Both the position numbers and the translations under genes were made by a program. The notes beneath the pieces were generated by a model. It saw nothing but the letters and a program-made list of their open reading frames with translations, was not told where the DNA came from and made no database searches. Of a stretch of DNA of 64,000 bases, positions 31,090-43,190 are shown in pieces. Numbering within the stretch: position 1 is the stretch's first letter; the number at the start of each line of letters is the position of its first letter. Source of the DNA: Candidatus Binatia bacterium (GTDB lineage: Bacteria; Desulfobacterota; Binatia; UBA1149; CAITLU01); the NCBI GenBank assembly GCA_036493895.1, contig DASXOZ010000048.1, positions 62,001-126,000 of the forward strand, written 5' to 3'.

Positions 31090-32175
31090 ATGGATTTCGG
31101 CCTTTCCGCGGAACAGAAAGCCCTTGCGGCAACGGTGCGACGCTATCTCGCCGAGCGCTGCCCGATCGCCCGCGTGCGCACGATCATGGACAGTGAAAGC
31201 GGCCACGACGCGGGCCTTTGGCAGGGTCTCATGGACCTCGGCATCGGTGCGCTGCCCGTTGCCGAAGCCGACGGAGGCATGGGCGCCGAGTTCCTGGACC
31301 TCGCGCTGGTTGCCGAGGAGCTGGGTTACGCGTGCACGCCCGGACCTTTCCTCGGCTCTCTCGTCGCGACGATCGCGATTGCCGGGGCCGACGACAGTGA
31401 TCTTCGCGCGCGCTGGCTGCCCAGGCTCGCCTCCGGTGAAACCATCGCGACTTTTGCCGTCGGTGAAAGCGGCGGCCGCTGGGACGCCGGGGAGATTGCC
31501 GCGAGAGTCGACGGAAACACGGTTACCGGCGCCAAGAGCCTGGTACCGTACGGCAGCCTCGCCGATCTTCACGTGGTTGCGGCAGTCGGGAGCGACGGGC
31601 CCGGTCTCTGGCTCGTCGCCCGCGACTCCGCGTCAGTTTCGACGAACGAGCTTTCGGGCAACGACCGCACGCGGCGCCTGTCTTCGGTCGAGTACCGCGG
31701 CAGCGAGGCCGTGATGCTCGGCGGCGCGGACGCGCTGGCAAGGCTGCGCGACGCTGCGCTGGTCCTTGTCGCCGCCGATGCCTACGGCGGCGCGAGGCGT
31801 TGCCTCGAGATGGCGCGCGAATACGTGCTCGTGCGCGAGCAGTTCGGCCAGCCGGTGGGAGCGTTCCAGGCCGTCAAGCACCAGCTGGCCAACCTGGCCG
31901 TCGAGATCGAGCCTTCCCTGTCGCTGTGGTGGTACGCAGCGCACGCCTTCGATCGAATCCGCGACCAGGCGCCGCGGCACGCCGCGCTCGCCAAGGCTTT
32001 CTCGTGCGATCTTTTCGACCGCGCCTCGCGCGACGCAACCGAGCTGCACGGCGGCATCGGTTTTACGTGGGAGTTCGATCTTCACCTCTGGTTCCGGCGC
32101 TCGATCTTCGATCGCGCGTTCTTCGGCGACTCGCACTATCACCGCGCGCGCGCCGCCTCGCTCGCCGGCTGGTGA
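31090..32175 (+). CDS. acyl-CoA dehydrogenase, partner subunit
   Basis: A 361-residue acyl-CoA dehydrogenase homologue. The N-terminal helical domain (MDFGLSAEQKALAATVRRYL), a divergent middle domain without the usual SEPGAGSD box (it has FAVGESGGRW), and a C-terminal domain with REQFGQPVGAFQAVKHQLAN and ELHGGIGFTWEFDLHLWFRR are visible. At the IVD-type catalytic position the sequence is LRDAALVLVA, with no Glu. These features fit the non-catalytic partner of a heteromeric dehydrogenase that helps bind FAD. It should work with the product of the gene just upstream. Confidence 0.88.
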   Translation: MDFGLSAEQKALAATVRRYLAERCPIARVRTIMDSESGHDAGLWQGLMDLGIGALPVAEADGGMGAEFLDLALVAEELGYACTPGPFLGSLVATIAIAGADDSDLRARWLPRLASGETIATFAVGESGGRWDAGEIAARVDGNTVTGAKSLVPYGSLADLHVVAAVGSDGPGLWLVARDSASVSTNELSGNDRTRRLSSVEYRGSEAVMLGGADALARLRDAALVLVAADAYGGARRCLEMAREYVLVREQFGQPVGAFQAVKHQLANLAVEIEPSLSLWWYAAHAFDRIRDQAPRHAALAKAFSCDLFDRASRDATELHGGIGFTWEFDLHLWFRRSIFDRAFFGDSHYHRARAASLAGW

Positions 32176-32197
32176 CGCAAGGGGGCGCGCGCAACCC

Positions 32198-35415
<3,218 letters not shown>

Positions 35416-35543
35416 GCCCTCGCTTCTTGCGCGTTCGGTCAGGGAGCGCACTTCCTTTTTCTTCTTGAAACAAGCGCGCCTCCGAAGGCATATTGACCGC
35501 GGATTTCTGCACTGTGTGTGCAGAATTGGAGGAGACCCAAAAC

Positions 35544-38500
35544 ATGAACAAATTCAGGCTCTTTGCGGGCGGCGCCTTTTTCGCTGCCGCGCTGCTGGTC
35601 CGCGCGGCGCCGGCTTCTGCGTTCGTCACCTTCGAGTCGGGACAGGTTCGTCCGCTGGCGATGTCGCCCGACGGGCAACGCTTGTTCGTCTGCAATACGC
35701 CCGACAACCGCCTGGAGATCTTCGACATCACGGGACAGGGACTGACCCACGTGACGTCGGTGCCGGTCGGCCTGGAGCCCGTCGCAGTCGCGGCGCGCAC
35801 CAATACCGAGGTGTGGGTGGTCAACCACCTTTCCGACAGCGTCAGCATCATCGACATCAGCAACATCAACGAGCCTCGCGTCACGCGCAGCCTCACCGTC
35901 GGCGATGAGCCCCGCGACATCGTGTTCGCCGGCCCGTCTTTCGATCACGCGTACATCACGACCGCACACCGCGGCCAGAACATTCCGTTCGATCCGCAAC
36001 TGACGACGCCCGGCGTCGGCCGCGCCGACGTCTGGGTCTTCGACGCGAACGACCTGGGCAGCAGTTTCGGCGGCGACGAGAAGGCAGTCATCACGCTGTT
36101 CGGCGACACGCCGCGCCCGCTGGCGGTCAGCGCCGACGGCAAGAAGGTTTACGCCGGTGTCTTCCTGTCAGGCAACCAGACGACGACTCTCGGTGAGGGA
36201 GTCATCCCGAACGGCGGCCCGGGCATGGGCGGCATGCCCAACCCCGGCACCGACTCCAACGGCGACCCGCGCCCCGAAGTGGGCCTGATCGTGCACTACG
36301 ACGGCACCAAGTGGACCGATGAGCTCAATCGCGACTGGTCGTCCAGCGTGATGTTCAACCTGCCCGACTTCGACGTCTTCACGATCGACTCCAACCAGAA
36401 CCCTCCGGTGGCCTCCGGCCAGAAGTTCGCGCACGTGGGCACGACGCTGTTCAACATGGCGATCAACCCCGGCGACGGAAAGCTCTTCGTCAGCAACCTG
36501 GAGTCCTTCAACCAGGTGCGCTTCGAGGGGCCGGGGACCTTCTTCCCGTCAACGGTGCGCGGCCACATCGTCGAGAGTCGCATCTCGGTCATCGATCCGG
36601 TCGGTGAGACCGTCGTCTCGCGCAACATCAACAAGCACATCGACTACAACGCCGCTTTCCCCGATCCGCCGAACGACGTCAGCGAGAAGAGCCTCGCGTT
36701 CCCGATCGGCATCACGTTCAACGCTGCCGGCAGCAAGCTCTACGTCGCGGCGCTCGGCTCGAGCAAGATCGGCGTCTACACGCCGTCGCAGATCGAGGAC
36801 GACAGCTTCGTCGTCGATACCGCCAACCAGATCGAAGTGACGGGCGGAGGCCCTACCGGCGTCGTGCTCGACGAGGCCAACGGCCGCCTCTACGCGCTGA
36901 CACGCTTCGACGACTCGGTGTCGGTGATCGACACCGCGATGAACCAGGAAGAAGCACACCTCTCGCTGCACAACCCGGAGCCGGCCAGCGTCGTCGCGGG
37001 CCGTCCCTTCCTTTACAACGCGCGCCTGACCAGCTCGCGCGGCGACCAGGCCTGCGCGTCTTGCCACATCTTCGGCGATTTCGACGCGCTGGCGTGGGAC
37101 CTCGGCAATCCGGACGGCACCGTACTCAACAATCCCCAGCCGTTCGTGATCGGCCCGGTTGGCAATGCGAACTTCCATCCGATGAAGGGCCCCATGACGA
37201 CGCAGAGCCTGCGCGGCATGGACAACGAAGGCCCGATGCACTGGCGCGGCGACCGCACCGGCGGCAATGACGACCTGGTGGGCGGCAATCCGAACAACGT
37301 GCAGCCTGACCACGGCGTCTACAACGAAGACGCGGCCTTCAAGAAGTTCAACGTCGCGTTCTCGGGGCTGGTCGGGCGAACCACCAACCTGACCGATGAC
37401 CAGATGCAGGCCTTCACGACCTTCATCCTGCAGGTCATGTATCCGCCCAACCCGAACCGCGCCCTGGACAACTCGCTGACGTCGGACCAGGCCACGGGCC
37501 AGGGGATCTTCTTCGCGAGGACGATCGACACCTTGGAGCAGTGCAACGGCTGCCACGTCACCGACCGCAACGGCAATGCGAACTTCAACGTTGCGCACCC
37601 CGGCTTCTTCGGGACCGACGGCCGCAGCTCGTTCGAGAACGAGACCCAGCACTTCAAGATCCCGCACCTGCGCAATCTGTACCAGAAGGTCGGCATGTTC
37701 GGGAATGCCGCCGAGGCATTCATCAACCCCGGAGACAACGGTTTCCAGGGCGACCAGATCCGCGGCTTCGGCTTCCTGCACGACGGCAGCACCGACACGC
37801 TGTTCCGCTTCTTCAACGCGACCGTGTTCGACCACGCCACGATGCCGCTGGCGAACGACGGCTTCCACAGCGACACCGAGCGCCGCCAGATGGAGCAGTT
37901 CGCACTCGCGTTCGACAGCAACCACCGGCCCATCGTCGGCCAGCAGGCGACGCTGTCGTCGACGAGCGGTGGCGATGCCAGCACGCGCATCAGCCTCATG
38001 CTCGCGCGTGCGGACGCAATGACCGGCTCCGAGTGCGACGTCGTGGTCAAGGGCGTCGTCGGCGGCGTAGAGAGAGGCTGGCTCTACGAGGGCGGCGGCA
38101 AATACGTCAGCGATCGTGCCGCCGATGGCGAGATCACCGACATGGCGCTGAGGGCGTTTGCGGGCACCGCGGGACAGGAGCTGACGTTCACTGCCGTTCC
38201 GGTCGGCGAGGGCGAGCGCATCGGCATCGACCGCGACCTCGACGGATTCGGCGACGCCGACGAGACCGCCAACGGCGGCGATCCCACCAACCCGATCATC
38301 CTGCCGTGCATGACCGACGAGCCGAGCTTCGCGTTCCAGAAGGTGGCGCTGCAGGACAGCAAGGGCCGGCTGCAGGTCACGGCGACGGTGACGCTGTCGG
38401 GCGCGTACACTGGCAGCCCGATCTACGTCGACGTGAGCGACGGCGGCGGCACGATCTTCGCCGGCGGCCTCGACGGCTCGAGCCTCGTCGCGAGCAGCTC

Positions 38501-38717
38501 GGGCAAGAGCTGGAAGTACAAGGCTGCCAAGGGCACGACCGGAATCACCAAGGCGATGGTCAAGGCGACCAATGCGCCGAACGTGTACAAGGTCACGATG
38601 AAGACCGACCAGGCGTGGACCGCGCCGGCGGCCGACGAGACGACGGCGACGACCAACGTCGTGCTGCACGTCGTCAGCGACTGCTTCTCGGGCAACGCGA
38701 CTTCCGTCAAGCAGTAG
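35544..38717 (+). CDS. secreted beta-propeller / di-heme cytochrome c peroxidase-like (MauG) fusion
   Basis: A 1057-residue exported protein. A signal peptide (to about residue 28) precedes a YVTN/lactonase-type propeller at about 30-480 with repeated RPLAMSPDGQRLFVCNT-like blades. A MauG/CcpA-like part follows with two heme sites, Cys504-Ala-Ser-Cys-His and Cys667-Asn-Gly-Cys-His. An acidic calcium-binding run DRDLDGFGDAD lies near residues 897-907, then a roughly 120-residue Gly/Ser-rich beta domain. Periplasmic electron transfer or peroxidatic oxidation is expected. GGAGGAGA precedes the ATG and a terminator follows. The propeller fusion may dock the heme part to a partner dehydrogenase. 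Confidence 0.88.
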   Translation: MNKFRLFAGGAFFAAALLVRAAPASAFVTFESGQVRPLAMSPDGQRLFVCNTPDNRLEIFDITGQGLTHVTSVPVGLEPVAVAARTNTEVWVVNHLSDSVSIIDISNINEPRVTRSLTVGDEPRDIVFAGPSFDHAYITTAHRGQNIPFDPQLTTPGVGRADVWVFDANDLGSSFGGDEKAVITLFGDTPRPLAVSADGKKVYAGVFLSGNQTTTLGEGVIPNGGPGMGGMPNPGTDSNGDPRPEVGLIVHYDGTKWTDELNRDWSSSVMFNLPDFDVFTIDSNQNPPVASGQKFAHVGTTLFNMAINPGDGKLFVSNLESFNQVRFEGPGTFFPSTVRGHIVESRISVIDPVGETVVSRNINKHIDYNAAFPDPPNDVSEKSLAFPIGITFNAAGSKLYVAALGSSKIGVYTPSQIEDDSFVVDTANQIEVTGGGPTGVVLDEANGRLYALTRFDDSVSVIDTAMNQEEAHLSLHNPEPASVVAGRPFLYNARLTSSRGDQACASCHIFGDFDALAWDLGNPDGTVLNNPQPFVIGPVGNANFHPMKGPMTTQSLRGMDNEGPMHWRGDRTGGNDDLVGGNPNNVQPDHGVYNEDAAFKKFNVAFSGLVGRTTNLTDDQMQAFTTFILQVMYPPNPNRALDNSLTSDQATGQGIFFARTIDTLEQCNGCHVTDRNGNANFNVAHPGFFGTDGRSSFENETQHFKIPHLRNLYQKVGMFGNAAEAFINPGDNGFQGDQIRGFGFLHDGSTDTLFRFFNATVFDHATMPLANDGFHSDTERRQMEQFALAFDSNHRPIVGQQATLSSTSGGDASTRISLMLARADAMTGSECDVVVKGVVGGVERGWLYEGGGKYVSDRAADGEITDMALRAFAGTAGQELTFTAVPVGEGERIGIDRDLDGFGDADETANGGDPTNPIILPCMTDEPSFAFQKVALQDSKGRLQVTATVTLSGAYTGSPIYVDVSDGGGTIFAGGLDGSSLVASSSGKSWKYKAAKGTTGITKAMVKATNAPNVYKVTMKTDQAWTAPAADETTATTNVVLHVVSDCFSGNATSVKQ

Positions 38718-38757
38718 CGCGACAACCGGGCGCCGGGTCTCCGGCGCTGCACGAAAA

Positions 38758-38797
38758 CGAAAGGGCGCGGAAGAAATTCCGCGCCCTTTCGATTTTT
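38758..38797 (+). terminator. Rho-independent terminator
   Basis: A perfect 15-bp stem (38758-38772 with 38777-38791) with GAAA loop is followed by ATTTTT. It ends the transcript of the propeller/cytochrome gene, 40 bases after its stop. Confidence 0.93.
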
Positions 38798-38841
38798 CAG
38801 GATGGCGACCGCTTCTCGCGCGATGCAATGGCCCGATGCAA

Positions 38842-38874
38842 GATCAGCGACGGATCAGCGACGGATCAGCGTCG
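38842..38874. repeat. 11-bp tandem repeat spanning the TetR stop codon
   Basis: Three units GATCAGCGACG, GATCAGCGACG and GATCAGCGTCG run from 38842 to 38874. The third unit encodes the last codons and stop of the TetR-family gene, so the other two look like duplications beyond the gene end. Confidence 0.8.
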
Positions 38875-39513
38875 AATCATCTGCCAGGCGCACTCGCCGC
38901 CGAACGCGATCGTCGCGTCGTCGAATGCGAAGCGCTCCTGGCACGATTCCTTGAACATGCCGACGAAGGCGCCGAAGACCAGGCCGATCAGGATGCGCGG
39001 ATCGCCTTCGCGAACTTCTCCTGAGACCTGTCCGCCGCGAACGAACCCCTCGGCGGTAGCGAACACCGAATCGGAGAGCGCGCGGCTGGCTTCATCGAGA
39101 TATTCTTCGTGGTGCTGCAGCTCGAGGAAACGAAGCGCCGTCGGGTCGGCGGCGGCCATGGCCGCGAGGCTCTGCCAAAGGCGAAGGAAGACGTCTTTCT
39201 CGGTCCCGCCTCCGGCCAGTGCGGCCTTCAGGCCGTCGTGCATCGCCGTCTTGCAGCGGCGGAACACGGCGTTGGCCAGCGCCTCCTTGCTTTCGAAGTG
39301 CCGGTAGACCGTGCCGGTGCCGACATGGGCGCGGGCGGCGATCTCGGGAACCGGCGCCGCGCCGTAAGTCCTCTCGGCGAAAAGCTCGAGGGCGGCGCGC
39401 AGCACGGCCTCGCGCCGGTCCGACGGGGCCAGTTCCGGTTCGGGGTTCAGGATGCCGGCATTCTCCAACCGTCGGGCTGGAATGGCGGAGGGCGAGGGGA
39501 CGACGCGGAGCAT
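38866..39513 (-). CDS. TetR/AcrR family transcriptional regulator
   Basis: A 215-residue regulator. The N-terminal helix-turn-helix is clear (REAVLRAALELFAERTYGAAPVPEIAARAHVGTGTVYRHFESKEALANAVF, about residues 34-84), and the C-terminal half is the ligand-binding helical domain. It should act as a dimeric repressor released by a small hydrophobic ligand. It is divergent from the small membrane protein and CDP-alcohol phosphatidyltransferase genes and convergent with the propeller/cytochrome gene, so either neighbour could be its target. The first 30 residues before the helix-turn-helix are longer than usual, so a later start is possible. Confidence 0.9.
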   Translation of the reverse strand: MLRVVPSPSAIPARRLENAGILNPEPELAPSDRREAVLRAALELFAERTYGAAPVPEIAARAHVGTGTVYRHFESKEALANAVFRRCKTAMHDGLKAALAGGGTEKDVFLRLWQSLAAMAAADPTALRFLELQHHEEYLDEASRALSDSVFATAEGFVRGGQVSGEVREGDPRILIGLVFGAFVGMFKESCQERFAFDDATIAFGGECAWQMIRR

Positions 39514-39600
39514 CCGGGCGATTTATGCTGTCCAAGGGACAGGTCAAAATCGAGGCGCCCGCGAAAAGATCGCGGCGGATTCTGTGCTAGAGCTTCAGCG

Positions 39601-39774
39601 ATGGCATCCCGGGCACCGGACGGCCGCGAGGCGCGAGCGGGCGGGGCGACCCTGCTGGAGGCGGCCTGCATCGCGGTGCTTGCGGTGCTGCTCGGCGCCG
39701 GTCTTCTCGAGCTCGCCGGATTGCGCAGCGCGCCGGTCGTCCGGCTGAGCGTCGCTCCCGGCGGCGGAGAGTGA
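39601..39774 (+). CDS. small single-pass membrane protein, hypothetical
   Basis: A 57-residue frame with one hydrophobic helix (LLEAACIAVLAVLLGAGLLELAGL). It lies 4 bases upstream of the CDP-alcohol phosphatidyltransferase gene on the same strand, which supports co-translation. The ribosome-binding site is weak and no family is recognised, so it may be a leader or a small partner of the enzyme. Confidence 0.45.
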   Translation: MASRAPDGREARAGGATLLEAACIAVLAVLLGAGLLELAGLRSAPVVRLSVAPGGGE

Positions 39775-39778
39775 CGGC

Positions 39779-40597
39779 GTGCCCGCTCCCATGATCACGA
39801 TCGCGACTCTGCTGCTGTTGCTGCCGTTTGCGTGGCTGCTGGTGGGTCTTGCCGTGTACCCGCTTCTCGCGTCGGGCGGTCGCATTGCGGCCGACGAAGA
39901 GCTTTCGCGCCGCGGCAACTCCGCGGTGCTCGGTGCGACCATCCGTAACGCGTTCGCATGGACGGCGGGGCCCGCCGAGCGTTTCTTCGTGCGCGCCGGG
40001 ATCTCGGCCAACGCACTGTCGGTCGCGGGCTGCGTGCTGTGCGCCGTCGGTGGCGTCGCCATCGGCGCGGGCGAGCTGTTGTTCGGCGGGTTGCTCGTGC
40101 TCGAATCTTCGCTGTTCGATTATCTCGACGGCCGAATCGCGCGCGCACACGGCACTTCGAACCCCGCCGGCGAATTCCTCGACTCGACGCTGGACCGCTA
40201 CGCGGACGCGTTCTGTTTCGGCGGCGCGGCGTTCCTGCTGCGCGCCAATGCGTGGAACCTGATTGCGGCGCTCGTCGCTCTCGCGGCGACGGCCATCGTG
40301 CCGTACGCGCGTGCGAAATCGGCTTCGCTCGGACGCGACCTGAAGACGGGGACCATGCAGAGGGCCGAGCGCGTGGTGCTGCTGAGCGGCGCTGCGATTT
40401 TCAGCACGCCGCTGGACTGGCTGTGCCCGGCGTCGATGCAAGACGCGCATCCGACGCTGGCGGCGATGATCTGGTTTCTCGCGATCTCGACGGCGTGGAC
40501 GGCGATCGGAAGAACCAGGGATGGGTTCGGGGGGCTGAAGGGGTTTCAGGCGCGACCAAAACCGCCCGTCCTTGACGAATCCGATGTGTCACATTAA
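39779..40597 (+). CDS. CDP-alcohol phosphatidyltransferase family protein
   Basis: A 272-residue membrane enzyme with about six helices. The family motif reads D-Y-L-D-G-R-I-A-R, then G-E-F-L-D-S-T-L-D near residues 117-143, giving the four conserved Asp that bind two metal ions. It should transfer a phosphatidyl group from CDP-diacylglycerol to an alcohol such as glycerol phosphate, inositol phosphate or serine; the acceptor cannot be told from sequence. The GTG at 39779 follows the small ORF by 4 bases; an ATG at 39791 is an alternative. The gene's 3' end carries the likely -35 element of the downstream toxin-antitoxin promoter. Confidence 0.85.
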   Translation: MPAPMITIATLLLLLPFAWLLVGLAVYPLLASGGRIAADEELSRRGNSAVLGATIRNAFAWTAGPAERFFVRAGISANALSVAGCVLCAVGGVAIGAGELLFGGLLVLESSLFDYLDGRIARAHGTSNPAGEFLDSTLDRYADAFCFGGAAFLLRANAWNLIAALVALAATAIVPYARAKSASLGRDLKTGTMQRAERVVLLSGAAIFSTPLDWLCPASMQDAHPTLAAMIWFLAISTAWTAIGRTRDGFGGLKGFQARPKPPVLDESDVSH

Positions 40598-40607
40598 TGT
40601 GTCACAT
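40572..40607 (+). promoter_or_regulatory. promoter and candidate operator of the toxin-antitoxin operon
   Basis: TTGACG (40572-40577) and TAATGT (40595-40600) are spaced by 17 bases and form a good sigma-70-like promoter. Two direct copies of ATGTGTCACAT lie at 40584-40594 and 40597-40607, and their junction forms the palindrome CACATTAATGTG. Antitoxin autorepression through these sites is likely. The predicted transcript would begin at or next to the antitoxin ATG at 40608, and no Shine-Dalgarno sequence is present, which suggests a leaderless message. Confidence 0.65.
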
Positions 40608-40850
40608 ATGAAGACCACGACGATCCGGGAACTGAAACACGACACCACGACCGTGCTCTCGTGGGTGGCCGGTGGAGAAAGCGTGGAGGTGTTGCGACGT
40701 AATACGCCAGTGGCTCTGCTGTCTCCGCCGAAACGGGCGTCGCGGGTCAAGCGTCCTGATTTTGCCGCCAGGATGAAGGCGATCTACGGAGCGAGGATTC
40801 TCGCCACGACCGGCTCGGATCTCGTATCCGAGTCGCGTGGCGATTCGTGA
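40608..40850 (+). CDS. Phd/YefM-type antitoxin
   Basis: An 80-residue protein with the typical N-terminal DNA-binding part MKTTTIRELKHDTTTVLSWVAGGESVEVLRRNTPVALLSPP, in which the GGESVEVLRRNTPVA stretch is the hallmark of Phd/YefM antitoxins. The C-terminal 35 residues should bind and block the toxin. The gene overlaps the toxin gene by 4 bases (GTGA). Autoregulation through the repeats just upstream is expected. The frame could also start at ATG 40584 within the repeat, but 40608 matches the family start. Confidence 0.88.
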   Translation: MKTTTIRELKHDTTTVLSWVAGGESVEVLRRNTPVALLSPPKRASRVKRPDFAARMKAIYGARILATTGSDLVSESRGDS

Positions 40851-41284
40851 TCGCCTATGCCGATACAGGATTCCTGTGCTCGCTGTATGCCCCGGACGGA
40901 CACAGCGCCCGGGCGGTGGCACGAATGAAAAGGCAGGATCTTCCGCTGCCGTTCACCTGGCTTCACCAACTCGAGTTTCGAAACGCATTGCGCCTGCGCG
41001 TCTTTCGGCGGGAGATCACTCCCGCCGAGCGCGACGCCTCGCTCAATGCCATGCTGGCGGACCTGGCGGCAGGAGTTCTCGCGGCAGCTTCTCCGCCTCT
41101 GGCCGAATTGATGACCGAGGCAGAGCGACTGAGCGCGCTGCATTCCGAGAAACTCGGTACCCGCAGCCTCGACGTCCTGCACGTCGCGTGCGGGCTGGTG
41201 CTGGGGCTCCCGCAGTTCCTCACCTTCGACAAACGGCAAGCGGCGCTGGCCAGAACAGCCGGGTTGCAAATACCCTTTCGCTGA
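40847..41284 (+). CDS. PIN-domain (VapC-type) ribonuclease toxin
   Basis: A 145-residue PIN-domain protein. The metal-binding acidic residues can be placed at Asp6 (MIAYADTGFLCSLY), Glu in WLHQLEFRNAL, Asp in LDVLHVACGL and Asp in FLTFDKRQ. VapC toxins cleave tRNA or rRNA. The GTG start overlaps the antitoxin stop. Length is normal and all acidic residues are present, so the pair looks functional. A fragment of a second, related antitoxin lies at 62085. Confidence 0.9.
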   Translation: MIAYADTGFLCSLYAPDGHSARAVARMKRQDLPLPFTWLHQLEFRNALRLRVFRREITPAERDASLNAMLADLAAGVLAAASPPLAELMTEAERLSALHSEKLGTRSLDVLHVACGLVLGLPQFLTFDKRQAALARTAGLQIPFR

Positions 41285-41295
41285 AACGGCCGCCC

Positions 41296-42876
41296 CTACT
41301 TCTTCACCAGCACGAAAATCGTCCCGCTCTCCCTCGCCACCAGCAAGAGCGCGCTCTTGTCGCCGACCTTGCCGGCGAGCTTGTGGAAGTCCTTCGCGTC
41401 GGCGACCGGGTTCTGGTCGATCTGGATGATCACGTCGCCCGGCTGCATGCCGGCGCGCGCGGCGGGACTGCGCGGGTTGAGTTGCGTGATCACTGCGCCG
41501 GTGTCGATCTTGTCGGGGACCTGGAACTTGCGGCGCGACTCAGCGTTCAGATCCGCGACGCCGATTCCGCCGAGCAAGCCTTCGTCGGACGGCTTGGCCG
41601 GCTTGGCTTCGGCTGTCTCCTTGGTTGCCGGCAGCGAGCCGAGAACCACGTCGATGTCCTTCTTCTTCTTGTCGCGCACGATCGTCACGTCGACGCTCTT
41701 GCCGGACGGATGCGCCGCGACGATGTTGCGCAACTCGCCGGTGGATTTCACATCGTGGCCGTCGATCGCGAGGATCACGTCGCCGCGCTCGATGCCGGCC
41801 TTCTTCGCGGGGCCGTCGGCAGTGACGTCGGCGACGAGCACGCCGTGGGCCTGGTCGATGCCCATCGCGTCGGCAAGGTCGCGGTCGAGGTTCTGGATGG
41901 CCACGCCTAGCCAGCCGCGCTCGACCTTTCCGGTCTTGACGAGGCTCGTCATGATGCTGCTGGCCATGTTCGACGGGATCGCGAAGCCGATTCCCTGGTA
42001 GCCGCCGGTACGGCTCACGATTGCGGTATTGATGCCGACCAGCTCGCCGTTGATGTTGACGAGCGCGCCGCCGGAATTGCCGGGATTGATGGCCGCGTCG
42101 GTCTGGATGAAATCCTCGTAGTCGGCAATGCCGAGGTTGGCGCGGCCGGTGGCCGAAACGATGCCCATCGTCACGGTCTGGCCGACGCCGAACGGGTTTC
42201 CGATCGCAAGGACGGTATCGGCCAGGCGAAGCTTGTCGGAATCGCCGATCGGAATGGCCTTCAGGCCGGACGGGCTGCCCTTCAGCCGGATCACGGCGAC
42301 GTCGCTCTGCGGATCGGCGCCCACCAGCTCGGCGTCGAACTCGCGACCGTCGGCCAGCGTGACCTTGGTCTCATCGGCACCTTCGACCACGTGGTTGTTC
42401 GTCAGGATGATGCCGTTCTTGTCGACGATGACGCCGGATCCGAGGCTCTGCTCGCGCCGCTCCTGGGGAATGTTCTGGCCCGGAGGAAGCTGGAAGAACT
42501 TGCGGAAGAACGGGTCGTCGAGGAACGGCGAGCCTCCTCCTCCTCCTCCTTCTTCACCACCGCCGTCTCCGCCGGCGCCGGGACCGGCCTCCGGCTTCAT
42601 CGTGCGGGTCGACGAGATGTTGACGACGCTGGCGGTGACTCTCTCGGCCACGTCGGCCAGGTCGATGGCCGGATAGAACGCATGCGCATCGTTCGGCTGG
42701 AGGAGCGCAGCCGCAGCGCGCGGCAAGGATCCGGCAGCGGAATCGCCGGGCACGGCCGGCGGAGAAATCAGGCTGAGCGTCAGCAGCGCGCCGCCGAGGC
42801 CGCCGACGGCGGCCGCCACGAGAAAGCCGGCGGATCTGCGACGCGAAGGCAGAGAAGAACGATTCGGAAGGGTCAT
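41296..42876 (-). CDS. htrA: Do/DegP-type periplasmic serine protease with two PDZ domains
   Basis: A 526-residue HtrA-family protease. An N-terminal membrane anchor or signal (about 16-38) is followed by a Gly/Glu-rich linker (about 95-112), the trypsin-like domain with catalytic His162, Asp192 and Ser268 (GNSGGAL), and two PDZ domains (about 345-440 and 460-526). It degrades or refolds damaged envelope proteins. The ATG at 42876 has GAGGAG 11 bases upstream; the frame stays open to 42909. It faces the toxin gene with an 11-base gap. The Gly-rich linker with long G/E runs is unusual. Confidence 0.95.
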   Translation of the reverse strand: MTLPNRSSLPSRRRSAGFLVAAAVGGLGGALLTLSLISPPAVPGDSAAGSLPRAAAALLQPNDAHAFYPAIDLADVAERVTASVVNISSTRTMKPEAGPGAGGDGGGEEGGGGGGSPFLDDPFFRKFFQLPPGQNIPQERREQSLGSGVIVDKNGIILTNNHVVEGADETKVTLADGREFDAELVGADPQSDVAVIRLKGSPSGLKAIPIGDSDKLRLADTVLAIGNPFGVGQTVTMGIVSATGRANLGIADYEDFIQTDAAINPGNSGGALVNINGELVGINTAIVSRTGGYQGIGFAIPSNMASSIMTSLVKTGKVERGWLGVAIQNLDRDLADAMGIDQAHGVLVADVTADGPAKKAGIERGDVILAIDGHDVKSTGELRNIVAAHPSGKSVDVTIVRDKKKKDIDVVLGSLPATKETAEAKPAKPSDEGLLGGIGVADLNAESRRKFQVPDKIDTGAVITQLNPRSPAARAGMQPGDVIIQIDQNPVADAKDFHKLAGKVGDKSALLLVARESGTIFVLVKK

Positions 42877-43190
42877 CAGCGACAAGACTCCTCGGTCGTG
42901 GTCACGCATGCGCGTGGGTTTTGCCCCTCTGACGCGGCGTTGCCGCTGCTATTCAGAACGGACCGAGCGCGCAATCGGGGTGCGCAGCAGAGCGCCCCGC
43001 GCCCCGGCGCGACTGCCCGCAATGGGGGGACGATCCAGCGGCTGCCGCGCAGTAATACATGTAAGTAGCTGAAATAACAAACGAATCTTGCGGACCGCCG
43101 CCGTTGCCCCCCAGCCGGCCGACGAGTAGGATGAAGGCGTTGCGCCATCGGCGCGGGCACAGGCCGGTGGCGCTCTCGAAGGAGGACGGG
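42877..43190. other. divergent intergenic region with an AT-rich patch
   Basis: This 314-base stretch separates the protease gene from a small membrane-protein gene. An AT-rich patch at about 43050-43090 stands out from very GC-rich flanks and is a likely promoter zone. Nothing else is recognised. Confidence 0.35.

Noticed and set aside
36549..38828. A 759-codon minus-strand frame opposite the propeller/cytochrome gene
   Set aside because: The plus-strand gene has signal peptide, heme motifs and a terminator; the minus-strand translation shows only high-GC shadow composition and would start inside the terminator region.
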